Shown here one piece after another: positions 11,867-19,463 of a stretch of DNA of 64,000 bases. The notes beneath the pieces were generated by a model that searched no databases, had not been told where the DNA came from, and saw only the letters and a list, made by a program, of their open reading frames with translations. The DNA is taken from the NCBI RefSeq assembly GCF_014644415.1, contig NZ_BMKQ01000001.1:2679217-2743216 (forward strand), written 5' to 3'. A program made the position numbers and the translations under genes. The DNA is from Marmoricola endophyticus. Its GTDB lineage: Bacteria > Actinomycetota > Actinomycetes > Propionibacteriales > Nocardioidaceae. Position 1 is the stretch's first letter, and each line of letters starts with the position of its first letter.

Positions 11867-12877
11867 GTGAGTGACACCCTCGCCCTGCCCGTCGTCGACA
11901 CGGCGATGGAGCAGCGGCTGCGTGAGCGCATGGACGAGGTCGAGAGCGCGCTGCTCGAGCACACCGTCAGCGAGGCGCCGTTCGTCACCGAGGCCGCCCG
12001 CCACCTGCTGACCGCCGGTGGCAAGCGGATCCGCCCGCTGCTGGTGCTGCTGGCCGGCGAGGCCGGTCCCGTGCGCGGGGCCGACCTGCCCGACGTCGTA
12101 CGACGCCAGCTGCGCACGGCCGCGTGCGTCGTCGAGCTGACCCACCTCGCCTCGCTCTACCACGACGACGTGATGGACGAGGCCGAGCTGCGGCGGGGCG
12201 CCGAGTCGGCCAACCACCGCTGGGACAACCTCGTCGCCATCCTCACCGGAGACTTCCTGTTCGCCCGGTCCTCCGAGCTGACGGCCGAGCTCGGCCCGGA
12301 CGCCGTGCGCGTGCAGGCCCAGACCTTCGCGCAGCTGGTCGAGGGGCAGATCCTGGAGACGCTTGGCCCCGGCCCCGACGAGGACCCGTTGGAGCACTAC
12401 CTGCGCGTCGTGGCCGGCAAGACGGGGTCGTTGATCTCCGCCTCGGCGTGGTACGGCGCCCACTTCGCGGGCGCGGAGCCCGAGGTGGCCGAGGCCCTGA
12501 CGTCGTACGCCGAGAAGGTGGGCGTGGCCTTCCAGCTCTCCGACGACATCCTCGACATCGCCTCCGACGCCTCCGGCAAGACCCCTGGCACCGACCTGCG
12601 CGAGGGCGTGCCGACGCTGCCGACGCTGTTCGCGTCCCGCTCGACCGACCCGGCCGACGACCGGCTGAAGGCGCTCCTGGCCGGACCGATCACCGGCGAC
12701 GCCGAGGTCGCCGAGGCGCTCGGGCTGCTGCGCGCGCACCCCGCTCTGGGTCAGGCCCGCGCCTACGTCGCCGCGCTCGTCGCCGAGGCCAAGGCGCTGC
12801 TCGAGGTGCTTCCCGACGGTGCGGTACGCATCGCCCTCGACGACTTCGCCGACCTGATCGGCGACCGGTCCGCCTGA
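11867..12877 (+). CDS. Long-chain polyprenyl diphosphate synthase
   Basis: A trans-isoprenyl diphosphate synthase of 336 aa that condenses isopentenyl diphosphate onto allylic primers. The first aspartate-rich motif is YHDDVMDEAELRRG (about residues 99-112), the second LSDDILDIASD (about 224-234), and GGKRIRPLLVLL is the substrate-binding GKxxR region. Placement directly after nuo suggests that it makes the menaquinone side chain (hepta- to nonaprenyl), as in other actinobacteria; chain length cannot be read from the sequence alone. The GTG start at 11867 lies downstream of AGAAGG. A possible -10 (TAGGCT, 11822-11827) would let it be transcribed separately from nuo. Confidence 0.92.
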   Translation: MSDTLALPVVDTAMEQRLRERMDEVESALLEHTVSEAPFVTEAARHLLTAGGKRIRPLLVLLAGEAGPVRGADLPDVVRRQLRTAACVVELTHLASLYHDDVMDEAELRRGAESANHRWDNLVAILTGDFLFARSSELTAELGPDAVRVQAQTFAQLVEGQILETLGPGPDEDPLEHYLRVVAGKTGSLISASAWYGAHFAGAEPEVAEALTSYAEKVGVAFQLSDDILDIASDASGKTPGTDLREGVPTLPTLFASRSTDPADDRLKALLAGPITGDAEVAEALGLLRAHPALGQARAYVAALVAEAKALLEVLPDGAVRIALDDFADLIGDRSA

Positions 12878-12879
12878 CG

Positions 12880-13111
12880 GGTGGTCTCGACGTCCTCGCT
12901 CGCTGCGCTCGCATCGGGCTCGACCACCCGGCGAAGCGGGCGTGGTCAGTGGTGGTGGTCTCGACGTCCTCGCCTTCGACAGGCTCGGTGCGTCGCCCTT
13001 CGACAGGCTGAGGACATCGCCCGTCGACGGTTCCCACACGTGTGGGTGGTTGGGCAGCGAGCGCCTCGGGGTGGTTGAGCAGCGAGCGCCAGCGAGCGCG
13101 TCGAAACCACC
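12880..13111. repeat. Compound palindromic repeat block after the polyprenyl synthase
   Basis: The block opens with GGTGGTCTCGACGTCCTCGC three bases after the stop codon and closes with GAGCGCGTCGAAACCACC, its inverted partner. Inside are a second GGTGGTCTCGACGTCCTCG, two CCTTCGACAGGCT units, the self-complementary CCACACGTGTGG, and GAGCAGCGAGCGCCAGCGAGCGC. It looks like several nested copies of the element also found in nuoG and at 38.6 and 41.2 kb. No gene is supported here. Confidence 0.8.
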
Positions 13112-13121
13112 CGGCCTGACG

Positions 13122-13333
13122 GGTGGTCTCGACGTCCTCGCTCGCTGCGCTCGCATCGGGCTCGACCACCCGGGGCTCGCATCGGGCTCGACCACCCGGG
13201 GCTCGGTCGGGCTCGACCACCCGGGGCTCGCATCGGGCTCGACCACCCGGGGCTCGGTCGGGCTCGACCGCCCGGGGCTCGGTCGGGCTCGACCGCCCGG
13301 GGCTCGCATCGGGCTCGACCACCGGGTGCTCGG
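13122..13333. repeat. Repeat element expanded into a 25-26 bp tandem array
   Basis: It starts as another GGTGGTCTCGACGTCCTCGC copy, but its GGGCTCGACCACCCGGGG portion is then repeated about seven times in tandem from 13149. Two unit types alternate, one beginning CTCGCATCGGG (26 bp) and one CTCGGTCGGG (25 bp). This looks like slippage growth of one part of the palindromic element. Bases 12878-13401 otherwise hold only a short promoter stretch (TACTAATCT near 13358) for the next gene. Confidence 0.85.
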
Positions 13334-13401
13334 TGACGCCTCCGATCCGGGGCGATCCGTACTAATCTGCCCCGGACGTCACCGACGAGAGGACCCGAAC
13401 G

Positions 13402-13797
13402 ATGTCCGACCAGGGCACCCCACCGCCGCAGGACCCGGGCCCGCCGTCCGGCTACGGCGCACCGCCCCCGCCACCGCCCGGGCACGGCTGGGGCGGCTAC
13501 CCCGCGCAGCCGGCGGGACCCCAGCCCGAGAACTACCTGGTCTGGTCGATCCTCACGACCGTCTTCTGCTGCCTGCCGCTGGGCATCGTCTCGATCGTCT
13601 TCGCGGCGCAGGTGTCCTCGAAGTGGCAGATGGGCGACCTCGCCGGGGCGCAGGAGTCCTCGCGCAAGGCGAAGCAGTTCGCGATCTGGGCCGCGATCAT
13701 CGGCGCGATCGTGATCGTGATCGGCATCGCGCTCTACGCCGTCCTCATCGCCGTCGCCGTGAACAGCGGTGACTTCGACACCTACGACAGCTACTGA
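13402..13797 (+). CDS. CD225/dispanin-type small membrane protein
   Basis: 131 aa with a proline/glycine-rich cytoplasmic N-terminus (about residues 1-45), then two membrane segments separated by a short polar loop. The core reads NYLVWSILTTVFCCLPLGIVSIVFA, loop SSKWQMGDLAGAQESSRKAK, then a second helix; this cysteine-containing first helix and the AG...S.KAK loop are typical of the CD225 family. The bacterial function is not established. RBS GAGAGGA precedes ATG 13402. The stop shares a base with the next ORF, a DUF2752 protein, so both are probably made together in the membrane. Confidence 0.88.
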   Translation: MSDQGTPPPQDPGPPSGYGAPPPPPPGHGWGGYPAQPAGPQPENYLVWSILTTVFCCLPLGIVSIVFAAQVSSKWQMGDLAGAQESSRKAKQFAIWAAIIGAIVIVIGIALYAVLIAVAVNSGDFDTYDSY

Positions 13798-14240
13798 TGA
13801 GCCTGCTCCAGCGGGCGGACCCGGCGATCTCCTCGAGGTCGCCGGGTCGCCGCTGGCTCCCCTTCGTGGGCACGACCCTCGCCGCGGCCGCCGCCGTCGG
13901 CACGGTGGCGACGCTCGACCCGAACCGGCCGGGCCACTACCCGACGTGTCCGTTCCTCTTCGTCACCGGCCTGTGGTGCCCCGGCTGCGGCACCATGCGC
14001 GCCGTCCACGACCTGGCCCACCTCGACCTCGCGGGTGCGCTGGCGCGCAACCCGCTCACGGTCGTGCTGGTCCCGGTGCTGGTCTACGCGTGGGTCGCCT
14101 GGGGAGCACGCCTGGCGGGCCGGGACCTGCCGCGGGTCAGCCGCGTACCGGCCGCCGTGATCTGGGGCTTCCTGGTCGTCGTGGTGACGTACGCCGTGCT
14201 GCGCAACGTCCCGGGCTGGACCTGGCTCTCACCGGCCTGA
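13797..14240 (+). CDS. DUF2752 membrane protein
   Basis: 147 aa with a cationic N-terminus and three likely membrane helices. The family signature is TCPFLFVTGLWCPGCGTMRAVHDLAHLD: CPxxxxTGxxCPGCGxxRA around residues 50-67. The function of DUF2752 is unknown; the paired cysteines could bind a metal or form disulfides, which is inference only. ATG 13797 overlaps the CD225 gene stop by one base, a pairing seen in other actinobacteria from my memory. It converges on the TetR gene with a 20-base gap. Confidence 0.88.
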   Translation: MSLLQRADPAISSRSPGRRWLPFVGTTLAAAAAVGTVATLDPNRPGHYPTCPFLFVTGLWCPGCGTMRAVHDLAHLDLAGALARNPLTVVLVPVLVYAWVAWGARLAGRDLPRVSRVPAAVIWGFLVVVVTYAVLRNVPGWTWLSPA

Positions 14241-14260
14241 CCCGACCGCCACGGGCCCGC

Positions 14261-14830
14261 TCAGTCGAGCGCGGCGCTCGCGGACCTCAGCTCCTCCAGC
14301 GCCGAGACGACGTACGGCGCGAGCTCGTCGCTCTCGGTGTCCGCCCACGCGGCGTACCCACGCTTGAACGCCAGGACCCCCAGCTCGGCCGCCAGGTGCG
14401 CGACGAGGTCCGTGTGGCCTCGGGCGCGCAGGGCGTCGGTCATCGCGGCGGCCAGGCCGACGCTCTTCAGCGCGTCCCGCTCCTGCAGCGCCTCGCTGGC
14501 GGCGACCGCGGCCCGGATGCGAGGCCCGAGGTCCCGGTTGGTCGGGCCCATCATCGTCGAGGCGCGCTCGAGACCCGCCTGTACGCAGGCCAGTGCGCCC
14601 GACCCCTCGGGCGCCTCGCGGATGCCGTCGGCGAGCAGCTCGCTCAGGGCGTCCTGGCCGGCGACGAGCAGCTCGCGCTTGTCCGGGAAGTGGCGGAAGA
14701 AGGTGCTCTTGGTGACCCCCGCCCGCTCGGCGATCTCGGTGACGGTCGTGGCGTCGTAGCCCTGCTCGGTGAACAGGTCGACCGCGGCCACGACGAGCCG
14801 GTCGCGTGCCCCGGGTTCCCAGCGAGCCAT
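14261..14830 (-). CDS. TetR-family transcriptional regulator
   Basis: 189 aa repressor. The N-terminal helix-turn-helix (residues about 8-55) reads LFTEQGYDATTVTEIAERAGVTKSTFFRHFPDKREL, a classic TetR domain; the C-terminal ligand domain is not assignable. It is divergent from the NAD-dependent epimerase gene at 14912, and two 20-bp GACGGGAC-N4-GTCCCATC boxes lie between them, so it probably represses both. A TAGGAT hexamer six bases before ATG 14830 suggests a leaderless transcript. Confidence 0.93.
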   Translation of the reverse strand: MARWEPGARDRLVVAAVDLFTEQGYDATTVTEIAERAGVTKSTFFRHFPDKRELLVAGQDALSELLADGIREAPEGSGALACVQAGLERASTMMGPTNRDLGPRIRAAVAASEALQERDALKSVGLAAAMTDALRARGHTDLVAHLAAELGVLAFKRGYAAWADTESDELAPYVVSALEELRSASAALD

Positions 14831-14836
14831 GGGCCG

Positions 14837-14842
14837 ATCCTA
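14837..14842 (-). promoter_or_regulatory. Leaderless -10 hexamer of the TetR gene
   Basis: On the minus strand TAGGAT is followed by six bases and then the ATG, the geometry of an actinobacterial leaderless promoter. No ribosome-binding site is seen between. Confidence 0.5.
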
Positions 14843-14844
14843 GC

Positions 14845-14897
14845 GACGGGACCTTTGTCCCATCGCCGTGCTACGTTGACGGGACAAGAGTCCCATC
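14845..14897. promoter_or_regulatory. Paired operator boxes for the TetR repressor
   Basis: GACGGGAC-CTTT-GTCCCATC (14845-14864) and GACGGGAC-AAGA-GTCCCATC (14878-14897) are identical outside the four central bases, each has a GGGAC/GTCCC palindromic core, and their centres are 33 bp (about three helix turns) apart. They fill the gap between divergent TetR and epimerase genes. Confidence 0.75.
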
Positions 14898-14911
14898 ACT
14901 GTGGAGGAACC

Positions 14912-15799
14912 ATGGACGTCTTCGTCACCGGTGGCACCGGCCTGATCGGCACCGCCGTCGTCGCCGAGCTGCGCGCGCACGGCCACCGCGTCAGTGCACT
15001 CGCCCGCTCGGACGCATCGGCGCGCGCTCTCGAGGGCGCCGGCGCGAGTGTCGTCCGCGGTGCGCTGGGCGACGCCGAGGTCGTGCGAGGCGCGGCGGCG
15101 GCCGCTGAGGGTGTGGTGCACCTCGCCTTCAACCACGACTTCGGCACGCAGGCCGCGGTGGACGCCGCGGCCGCCGACGAGGCGACCGCCCTGCACGCGA
15201 TGGGCGAGGCGCTGCTCGGCAGCGGCCGGCCGTTCGTCGTCGCCTCGGGCACGCCGTGGATCGCCGGGCGGGCCTCGACCGAGGACGACCCCACCCCGGT
15301 CGACGGCGCGGTCGCGGCGAGGGGGCGTGCGGTGCAGACGGTGCTGGCGCTGGCCGACCGGGGCGTCCGGTCGGCCGCCGTCCGCCTGCCGCGCACGGTG
15401 CACCGCGACGGCCGGGGTGGCTTCGCCGGCGTGCTGACCGAGGCCGCCCGACGCTCGGGCGTCGCCGGCTACCCGGGCGACGGGACCCAGCGCTGGCCCG
15501 CCGTCCACGCGCTCGACGCCGCGGCGCTGTTCCGGCTGGTGCTCGAGCAGGCGCCCGCCGGCACCGCCTGGCACGCGGTCGGCGAGGAGGCAGTCGCCGT
15601 GCGGGACACGATGGAGGTGGTCGGTCGCCGGCTCGGCCTCCCGGTCCGCTCGGTGCCGGAGGAGACCTTCGGCCCGCTCGGCCCGGTGTTCGCGATGGAC
15701 CAGCCCTCGACCAGCGTGCGTACCCGGCAGGTCCTGGGCTGGGAGCCGACCCACGAGGGGCTGCTCGCCGACCTCGAGCGGGTACGGCCGGAGGGCTGA
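14912..15799 (+). CDS. NAD(P)-dependent epimerase/dehydratase family protein
   Basis: 295 aa extended short-chain dehydrogenase/reductase. The N-terminus MDVFVTGGTGLIGTAVVAELRAHG is a Rossmann dinucleotide site (GxxGxxG); the rest matches atypical NAD(P)-binding SDRs, and the canonical YxxxK pair is not obvious. The substrate is unknown. ATG 14912 follows RBS GGAGG. It is divergent from a TetR gene with operator boxes between. A paralogue of identical length, also beside a TetR gene, lies at 48008-48895, so this looks like a duplicated regulator/enzyme module. Confidence 0.88.
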   Translation: MDVFVTGGTGLIGTAVVAELRAHGHRVSALARSDASARALEGAGASVVRGALGDAEVVRGAAAAAEGVVHLAFNHDFGTQAAVDAAAADEATALHAMGEALLGSGRPFVVASGTPWIAGRASTEDDPTPVDGAVAARGRAVQTVLALADRGVRSAAVRLPRTVHRDGRGGFAGVLTEAARRSGVAGYPGDGTQRWPAVHALDAAALFRLVLEQAPAGTAWHAVGEEAVAVRDTMEVVGRRLGLPVRSVPEETFGPLGPVFAMDQPSTSVRTRQVLGWEPTHEGLLADLERVRPEG

Positions 15800-15858
15800 G
15801 CGGCCACCGAGGGGCAGCTGGGACGACGCAGGCTCGTCCGACTCGAAGCCGACGAATG

Positions 15859-15875
15859 TGATCGAATCTGATCGA
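15859..15875 (+). promoter_or_regulatory. DeoR operator (autoregulatory copy)
   Basis: TGATCGA-ATC-TGATCGA, two direct half-sites with a 10-bp period. It lies just upstream of the DeoR -10 hexamer (TACGTT, 15884-15889). The same arrangement occurs before the sugar transporter and the GH2 glycosidase. Confidence 0.65.
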
Positions 15876-15883
15876 ACTCGCGC

Positions 15884-15889
15884 TACGTT
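15884..15889 (+). promoter_or_regulatory. Leaderless -10 hexamer of the DeoR gene
   Basis: TACGTT stands six bases before ATG 15896 with no ribosome-binding site between, consistent with leaderless transcription directly under the operator. Confidence 0.5.
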
Positions 15890-15895
15890 GCTCCC

Positions 15896-16696
15896 ATGTT
15901 CGCCGCCGAGCGCCAGCGCCTGATCACCGACATCGTCCACCGCGACGGCGCGGTGACGATCCACGACCTGGCAGCCGCGGTCGACGCCTCCGAGGTCACG
16001 GTGCGGCGGGACCTGCGGACCCTGGAGGAGGCGGGCCTGGTCCAGCGCCACCACGGTGGCGCGATGCCGGTCGCGCCGACCTCCGCCGAGCCGACGTACG
16101 CCGAGAAGCGGCACACGGCCAGCCGCGAGAAGGCCGCGATCGCCCAGGCCGCCGCTCGCTTCGTCCGCGACGGCGACGCGGTCGTGGTCGGCGCGGGAAC
16201 CACGACGATGGCGCTGGCGGCGGAGCTGCTGGACCGCTCCGAGCTGACGGTGATGACCAACTCCCTGCTGGTGGCGCAGGTCTTCGCGGACTCGCCGCGG
16301 ATCGAGGTGCTGCTCACCGGAGGGATGCTGCGCGGCTCCATCCTCGCGATGGTCGGCGACGTGGCCGAGACCGCGCTCGCAGGGATCAAGGCCGATGTGA
16401 CCTTCCTGTCCGGCAACGGGCTCTCAGCCGAGAACGGCCTGTCCACCCCGCACCCGATGGTCGCCAGCATCGACCGGACCATGGCGGCGGCGGGACGGGA
16501 GGTGGTGGTCGTCGCCGACCACACCAAGTTCGAGCGCGACTCGGTCGTGCAGACGGTCGGTACGACGCAGATCAGTCACCTGGTCACCGACGCCGCGGCT
16601 CCGGCGGACGAGCTCGACCGGCTGCGAGCGGCCGGCGTGGACGTCACGATCGCCGAGCAGGCGATCGTCGGCGACTCACCCCGTGGCGTTCGTTGA
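15896..16696 (+). CDS. DeoR/GlpR-family sugar regulator
   Basis: 266 aa. The N-terminal HTH (about residues 1-57) includes LITDIVHRDGAVTIHDLAAAVDASEVTVRRDLRTLEEAGLV, the DeoR signature, followed by HHGGA. The C-terminal sensor domain has the phosphosugar-binding type motifs VVGAGTTTMALA, TNSLLVA and LTGGMLRG. Such proteins are usually repressors relieved by a sugar phosphate. It is immediately upstream of, and co-directional with, a sugar ABC transporter. Its probable binding site occurs upstream of itself, of the transporter and of the GH2 glycosidase at 38.4 kb. Confidence 0.93.
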   Translation: MFAAERQRLITDIVHRDGAVTIHDLAAAVDASEVTVRRDLRTLEEAGLVQRHHGGAMPVAPTSAEPTYAEKRHTASREKAAIAQAAARFVRDGDAVVVGAGTTTMALAAELLDRSELTVMTNSLLVAQVFADSPRIEVLLTGGMLRGSILAMVGDVAETALAGIKADVTFLSGNGLSAENGLSTPHPMVASIDRTMAAAGREVVVVADHTKFERDSVVQTVGTTQISHLVTDAAAPADELDRLRAAGVDVTIAEQAIVGDSPRGVR

Positions 16697-16720
16697 CACT
16701 TTCTGATCGGTTGTGATTGA
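16693..16720 (+). promoter_or_regulatory. Promoter/operator of the sugar ABC transporter
   Basis: TTGACA (16693-16698) forms a consensus -35. The block TTGACACTTTCTGATCGG is 17/18 identical to the GH2 promoter on the other strand (38501-38518). TGATCGG-TTG-TGATTGA (16704-16720) repeats the two-half-site DeoR operator. A repressor bound here would cover the -35 to -10 spacer. Confidence 0.65.
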
Positions 16721-16768
16721 TTTTCGCGTGACGCCCACCACACTGGTGGCCGTACTCCGAGAAAGCGA

Positions 16769-17863
16769 ATGCCCATGTCTGCTCGCGCCCCCCGTCTCCG
16801 TCTCCTGCTCTCCGGCCTGGCGATCCTCGCGCTGACCGGCACCGCCGCGGCCTGCGGCAAGGCCGAGGACACCGGCGGCGGCTCGAGCGACTCCTCCGCG
16901 GCTCAGCAGGTCGTCGAGCCCGCCGACCAGAACGGCGCGCAGTGCGACCTCACGCAGTACGGCGGAGGGGTGAAGAAGCTCGACCTGAAGGACGCGACGG
17001 TCGGCTTCTCCCAGTCGGAGAAGGAGGACAACCCGTTCCGGATCGCTGAGACGAAGTCGATCGGCGACGCCGCGAAGAAGGCGGGCGTGAAGAAGTACAT
17101 CCACACCAACGCGCAGACCCAGCTGTCCAAGCAGATCTCCGACATCCAGGACATGCTCGCGCAGGGCGTCGACGCCCTGATCGTGGCGCCGCTGAACTCC
17201 GACGGGCTCGAGCCCGCGCTCAACGCCGCGAAGGCCAAGGGCGTCCCGGTGCTCACCGTCGACCGGAAGCTGACCTCGGGGGCGTGCGACACGTACGTCT
17301 CCTTCCTCGGCTCGAACTTCACCGAGCAGGGCCAGCGGGCCGCCGACCAGCTGATCAAGGGCACGGGCGGCAAGGCGAAGGTCGCGATCCTGCTCGGCGC
17401 CTCCGGCAACAACGTGACGACCGAGCGCACCAAGGGGTTCGTCGACGAGATCAAGGCCAAGGGGTCCGGGATCGACATCGTCGCCCAGCAGACCGGGGAG
17501 TTCGCCCGTGACAAGGGCCAGCAGGTCACCGAGCAGCTGCTGCAGTCGAACCCCGACATCACCGCGATCTACGCCGAGAACGACGAGATGGGCCTCGGCG
17601 CCCTGGCCGCGATCCAGGGCAGCGGCAAGCAGGCCGGCAAGGACGTGCAGATCTACTCCGTCGACGGCACCCGCAACGCGGTCCAGGAGATCGTGAACGG
17701 CGACTACAACGGCGTCGTGGAGTCCAACCCGCGCTTCGGGCCGCTGGCCTTCCAGACCCTCGAGCAGTTCCTGTCCGGCGAGAAGGTCTACGAGAACATC
17801 GTCATCAAGGACACCGAGTACGACCCCGACAACGCCGAGGACGGGCTGAGCTCCGCCTTCTGA
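16769..17863 (+). CDS. Sugar ABC transporter substrate-binding lipoprotein, YtfQ-like
   Basis: 364 aa with a lipoprotein signal (cationic n-region, hydrophobic core, lipobox TAAAC with Cys29) and a type I periplasmic-binding fold. Best remembered match is YtfQ, the galactofuranose-binding protein: VGFSQSEKEDNPFRIAETKS, QGVDALIVAPLNSDGLEPAL, VPVLTVDR and YAENDEMGLGA all align. I infer a furanose or other hexose ligand; the residues do not settle it. The start ATG 16769 gives the proper signal peptide and has AGAAAG upstream. First gene of the transporter operon, after the DeoR gene. Confidence 0.9.
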   Translation: MPMSARAPRLRLLLSGLAILALTGTAAACGKAEDTGGGSSDSSAAQQVVEPADQNGAQCDLTQYGGGVKKLDLKDATVGFSQSEKEDNPFRIAETKSIGDAAKKAGVKKYIHTNAQTQLSKQISDIQDMLAQGVDALIVAPLNSDGLEPALNAAKAKGVPVLTVDRKLTSGACDTYVSFLGSNFTEQGQRAADQLIKGTGGKAKVAILLGASGNNVTTERTKGFVDEIKAKGSGIDIVAQQTGEFARDKGQQVTEQLLQSNPDITAIYAENDEMGLGALAAIQGSGKQAGKDVQIYSVDGTRNAVQEIVNGDYNGVVESNPRFGPLAFQTLEQFLSGEKVYENIVIKDTEYDPDNAEDGLSSAF

Positions 17864-17888
17864 GTCGCGACGCCCCCGAGGAGTGTCG

Positions 17889-19463
17889 ATGACAGACGAC
17901 GTGCGTCCCCCGGTGCTCCAGGCCCAGGGGATCACCAAGGTGTTCGGTGGCGTGCGCGCCCTGTCCGGGGTGGACTTCGCCCTCGGCGAGGGGGAGGCGC
18001 ACGCCCTGGTGGGGGAGAACGGCGCCGGCAAGTCGACGCTGATCAAGGTGCTCACCGGCGTGCACCGTCCCGACGAGGGGCAGGTGCTGCTCGGTGGCGA
18101 GCCGCGCAGCTTCGGCCGACCGCTGGACGCGCAGCAGGCGGGGATCTCCACGATCTACCAGGAGGTCAACCTGATCCCGCTGATGTCGGCGGCGCAGAAC
18201 GTCTACCTCGGACGTGAGCCGCGGACCTCGTTCGGCCTGGTCGACACGCGCGCCATGGAGCGGGACGCGCGCGAGCTCCTGGACTCGTACGGCATCGACG
18301 TGGACGTACGCCGTCCGCTGCGCACGCTCGGTCTCGGTGCCCAGCAGATGGTCGCTCTCGCCCGTGCGGTCAGCATCGACGCCCGCGTGGTGATCATGGA
18401 CGAGCCGACCTCCTCGCTGGAGCCGCGCGAGGTGCGCACGCTGTTCGAGGTGATCGCCCGGCTGCGCGAGCAGGGCATCGCGATCGTCTACGTCAGCCAC
18501 CGGATGGACGAGCTGTACGAGGTGTGCGAGAAGGTCACCGTGCTCCGCGACGGCCGGCTCGTGCACACCGGCGACCTCGCCGACCTGCCGCGCCTGGAGC
18601 TCGTGGCGATGATGCTCGGTCGTACGACCTCGGAGATGTCCGGGTCGGGGGTGACCGAGTTCGGCGAGGAGGCGCACACCCAGGCCGCCGAGCCGGTGCT
18701 CGTCGCCGAGCACCTGACCCGCAAGCACGAGATCGAGGACGTCGCCCTGTCCGTACGCCCCGGTGAGGTGCTCGGCCTCGGTGGCCTGCTCGGCGCCGGA
18801 CGCAGCGAGACCCTCAAGGCGGTGGCCGGCGCGATGCCGCTGGACCGCGGGCAGGTCAGCCTCGACGGGAAGCGGGTCCGCAGCGGGTCGGTGCCGGCCG
18901 CGATCCGGGCCGGCGTCGTCCTGCTCCCCGAGGACCGCAAGGCCGAGGGGATCATCCCGAACCTGTCTGTCCGCGAGAACATCGTGCTCGCCGCGCTGCC
19001 CCGGCTGTCCCGCTTCGGGTTCACCTCGCGGCGCAAGCAGGACGCGGTCGTCCGCACGATGATGGAGCGGCTGCACATCAAGGCCTCGAGCCCCGAGCAG
19101 CCGGTGGCCGAGCTGTCCGGGGGCAACCAGCAGAAGGTGATGATCGCCCGCTGGCTCGCGATGAGCCCCCGGGTGCTGCTGCTCGACGAGCCGACCCGGG
19201 GGATCGACGTCGGCGCCAAGGCCGAGGTGCAGGCGCTGATCGACGAGCTCGCCCGCGAGGGCCTGGGCATCGTCCTGGTCTCCTCCGAGCTGGAGGAGGT
19301 CATCGAGGGCGCCGACCGGATGGTCGTGCTCAAGGACGGCGCCGTCGTCGCGGAGCTGAACGGCGAGGAGATCACCGAGGAGCGGCTGATGGCGGCCCTG
19401 TCGACCGAGACCGCACTGCCGGCGGACCCCGGCGCACCCCCCGAGGAGGCGAGCCGTGGCTGA
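17889..19463 (+). CDS. Sugar ABC transporter ATP-binding protein, two-domain RbsA/YtfR type
   Basis: 524 aa with two tandem ATPase domains, as in ribose/galactose-class importers. Domain 1 has Walker A GENGAGKST, a degenerate signature LGAQQM and Walker B VVIMDEPTSSL. Domain 2 has a divergent P-loop GLLGAGRSET, signature LSGGNQQK and Walker B VLLLDEPTRGIDVG. It energises import of the sugar bound by the upstream lipoprotein. RBS GAGGAG lies about six bases before ATG 17889; an in-frame GTG at 17883 falls inside the RBS and is less likely. The end overlaps the first permease by 8 bases. Confidence 0.95.
   Translation: MTDDVRPPVLQAQGITKVFGGVRALSGVDFALGEGEAHALVGENGAGKSTLIKVLTGVHRPDEGQVLLGGEPRSFGRPLDAQQAGISTIYQEVNLIPLMSAAQNVYLGREPRTSFGLVDTRAMERDARELLDSYGIDVDVRRPLRTLGLGAQQMVALARAVSIDARVVIMDEPTSSLEPREVRTLFEVIARLREQGIAIVYVSHRMDELYEVCEKVTVLRDGRLVHTGDLADLPRLELVAMMLGRTTSEMSGSGVTEFGEEAHTQAAEPVLVAEHLTRKHEIEDVALSVRPGEVLGLGGLLGAGRSETLKAVAGAMPLDRGQVSLDGKRVRSGSVPAAIRAGVVLLPEDRKAEGIIPNLSVRENIVLAALPRLSRFGFTSRRKQDAVVRTMMERLHIKASSPEQPVAELSGGNQQKVMIARWLAMSPRVLLLDEPTRGIDVGAKAEVQALIDELAREGLGIVLVSSELEEVIEGADRMVVLKDGAVVAELNGEEITEERLMAALSTETALPADPGAPPEEASRG

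Noticed and set aside
13149-13333. Regular repeats resembling a CRISPR array
   Set aside because: Units are tandem with no unique spacers and are 25-26 bp variants of a known palindromic element; no cas genes nearby.
13769-14911. Long plus-strand frame running into the epimerase at 14912
   Set aside because: The upstream part is antisense to the TetR gene; epimerase homology and the RBS start at 14912.
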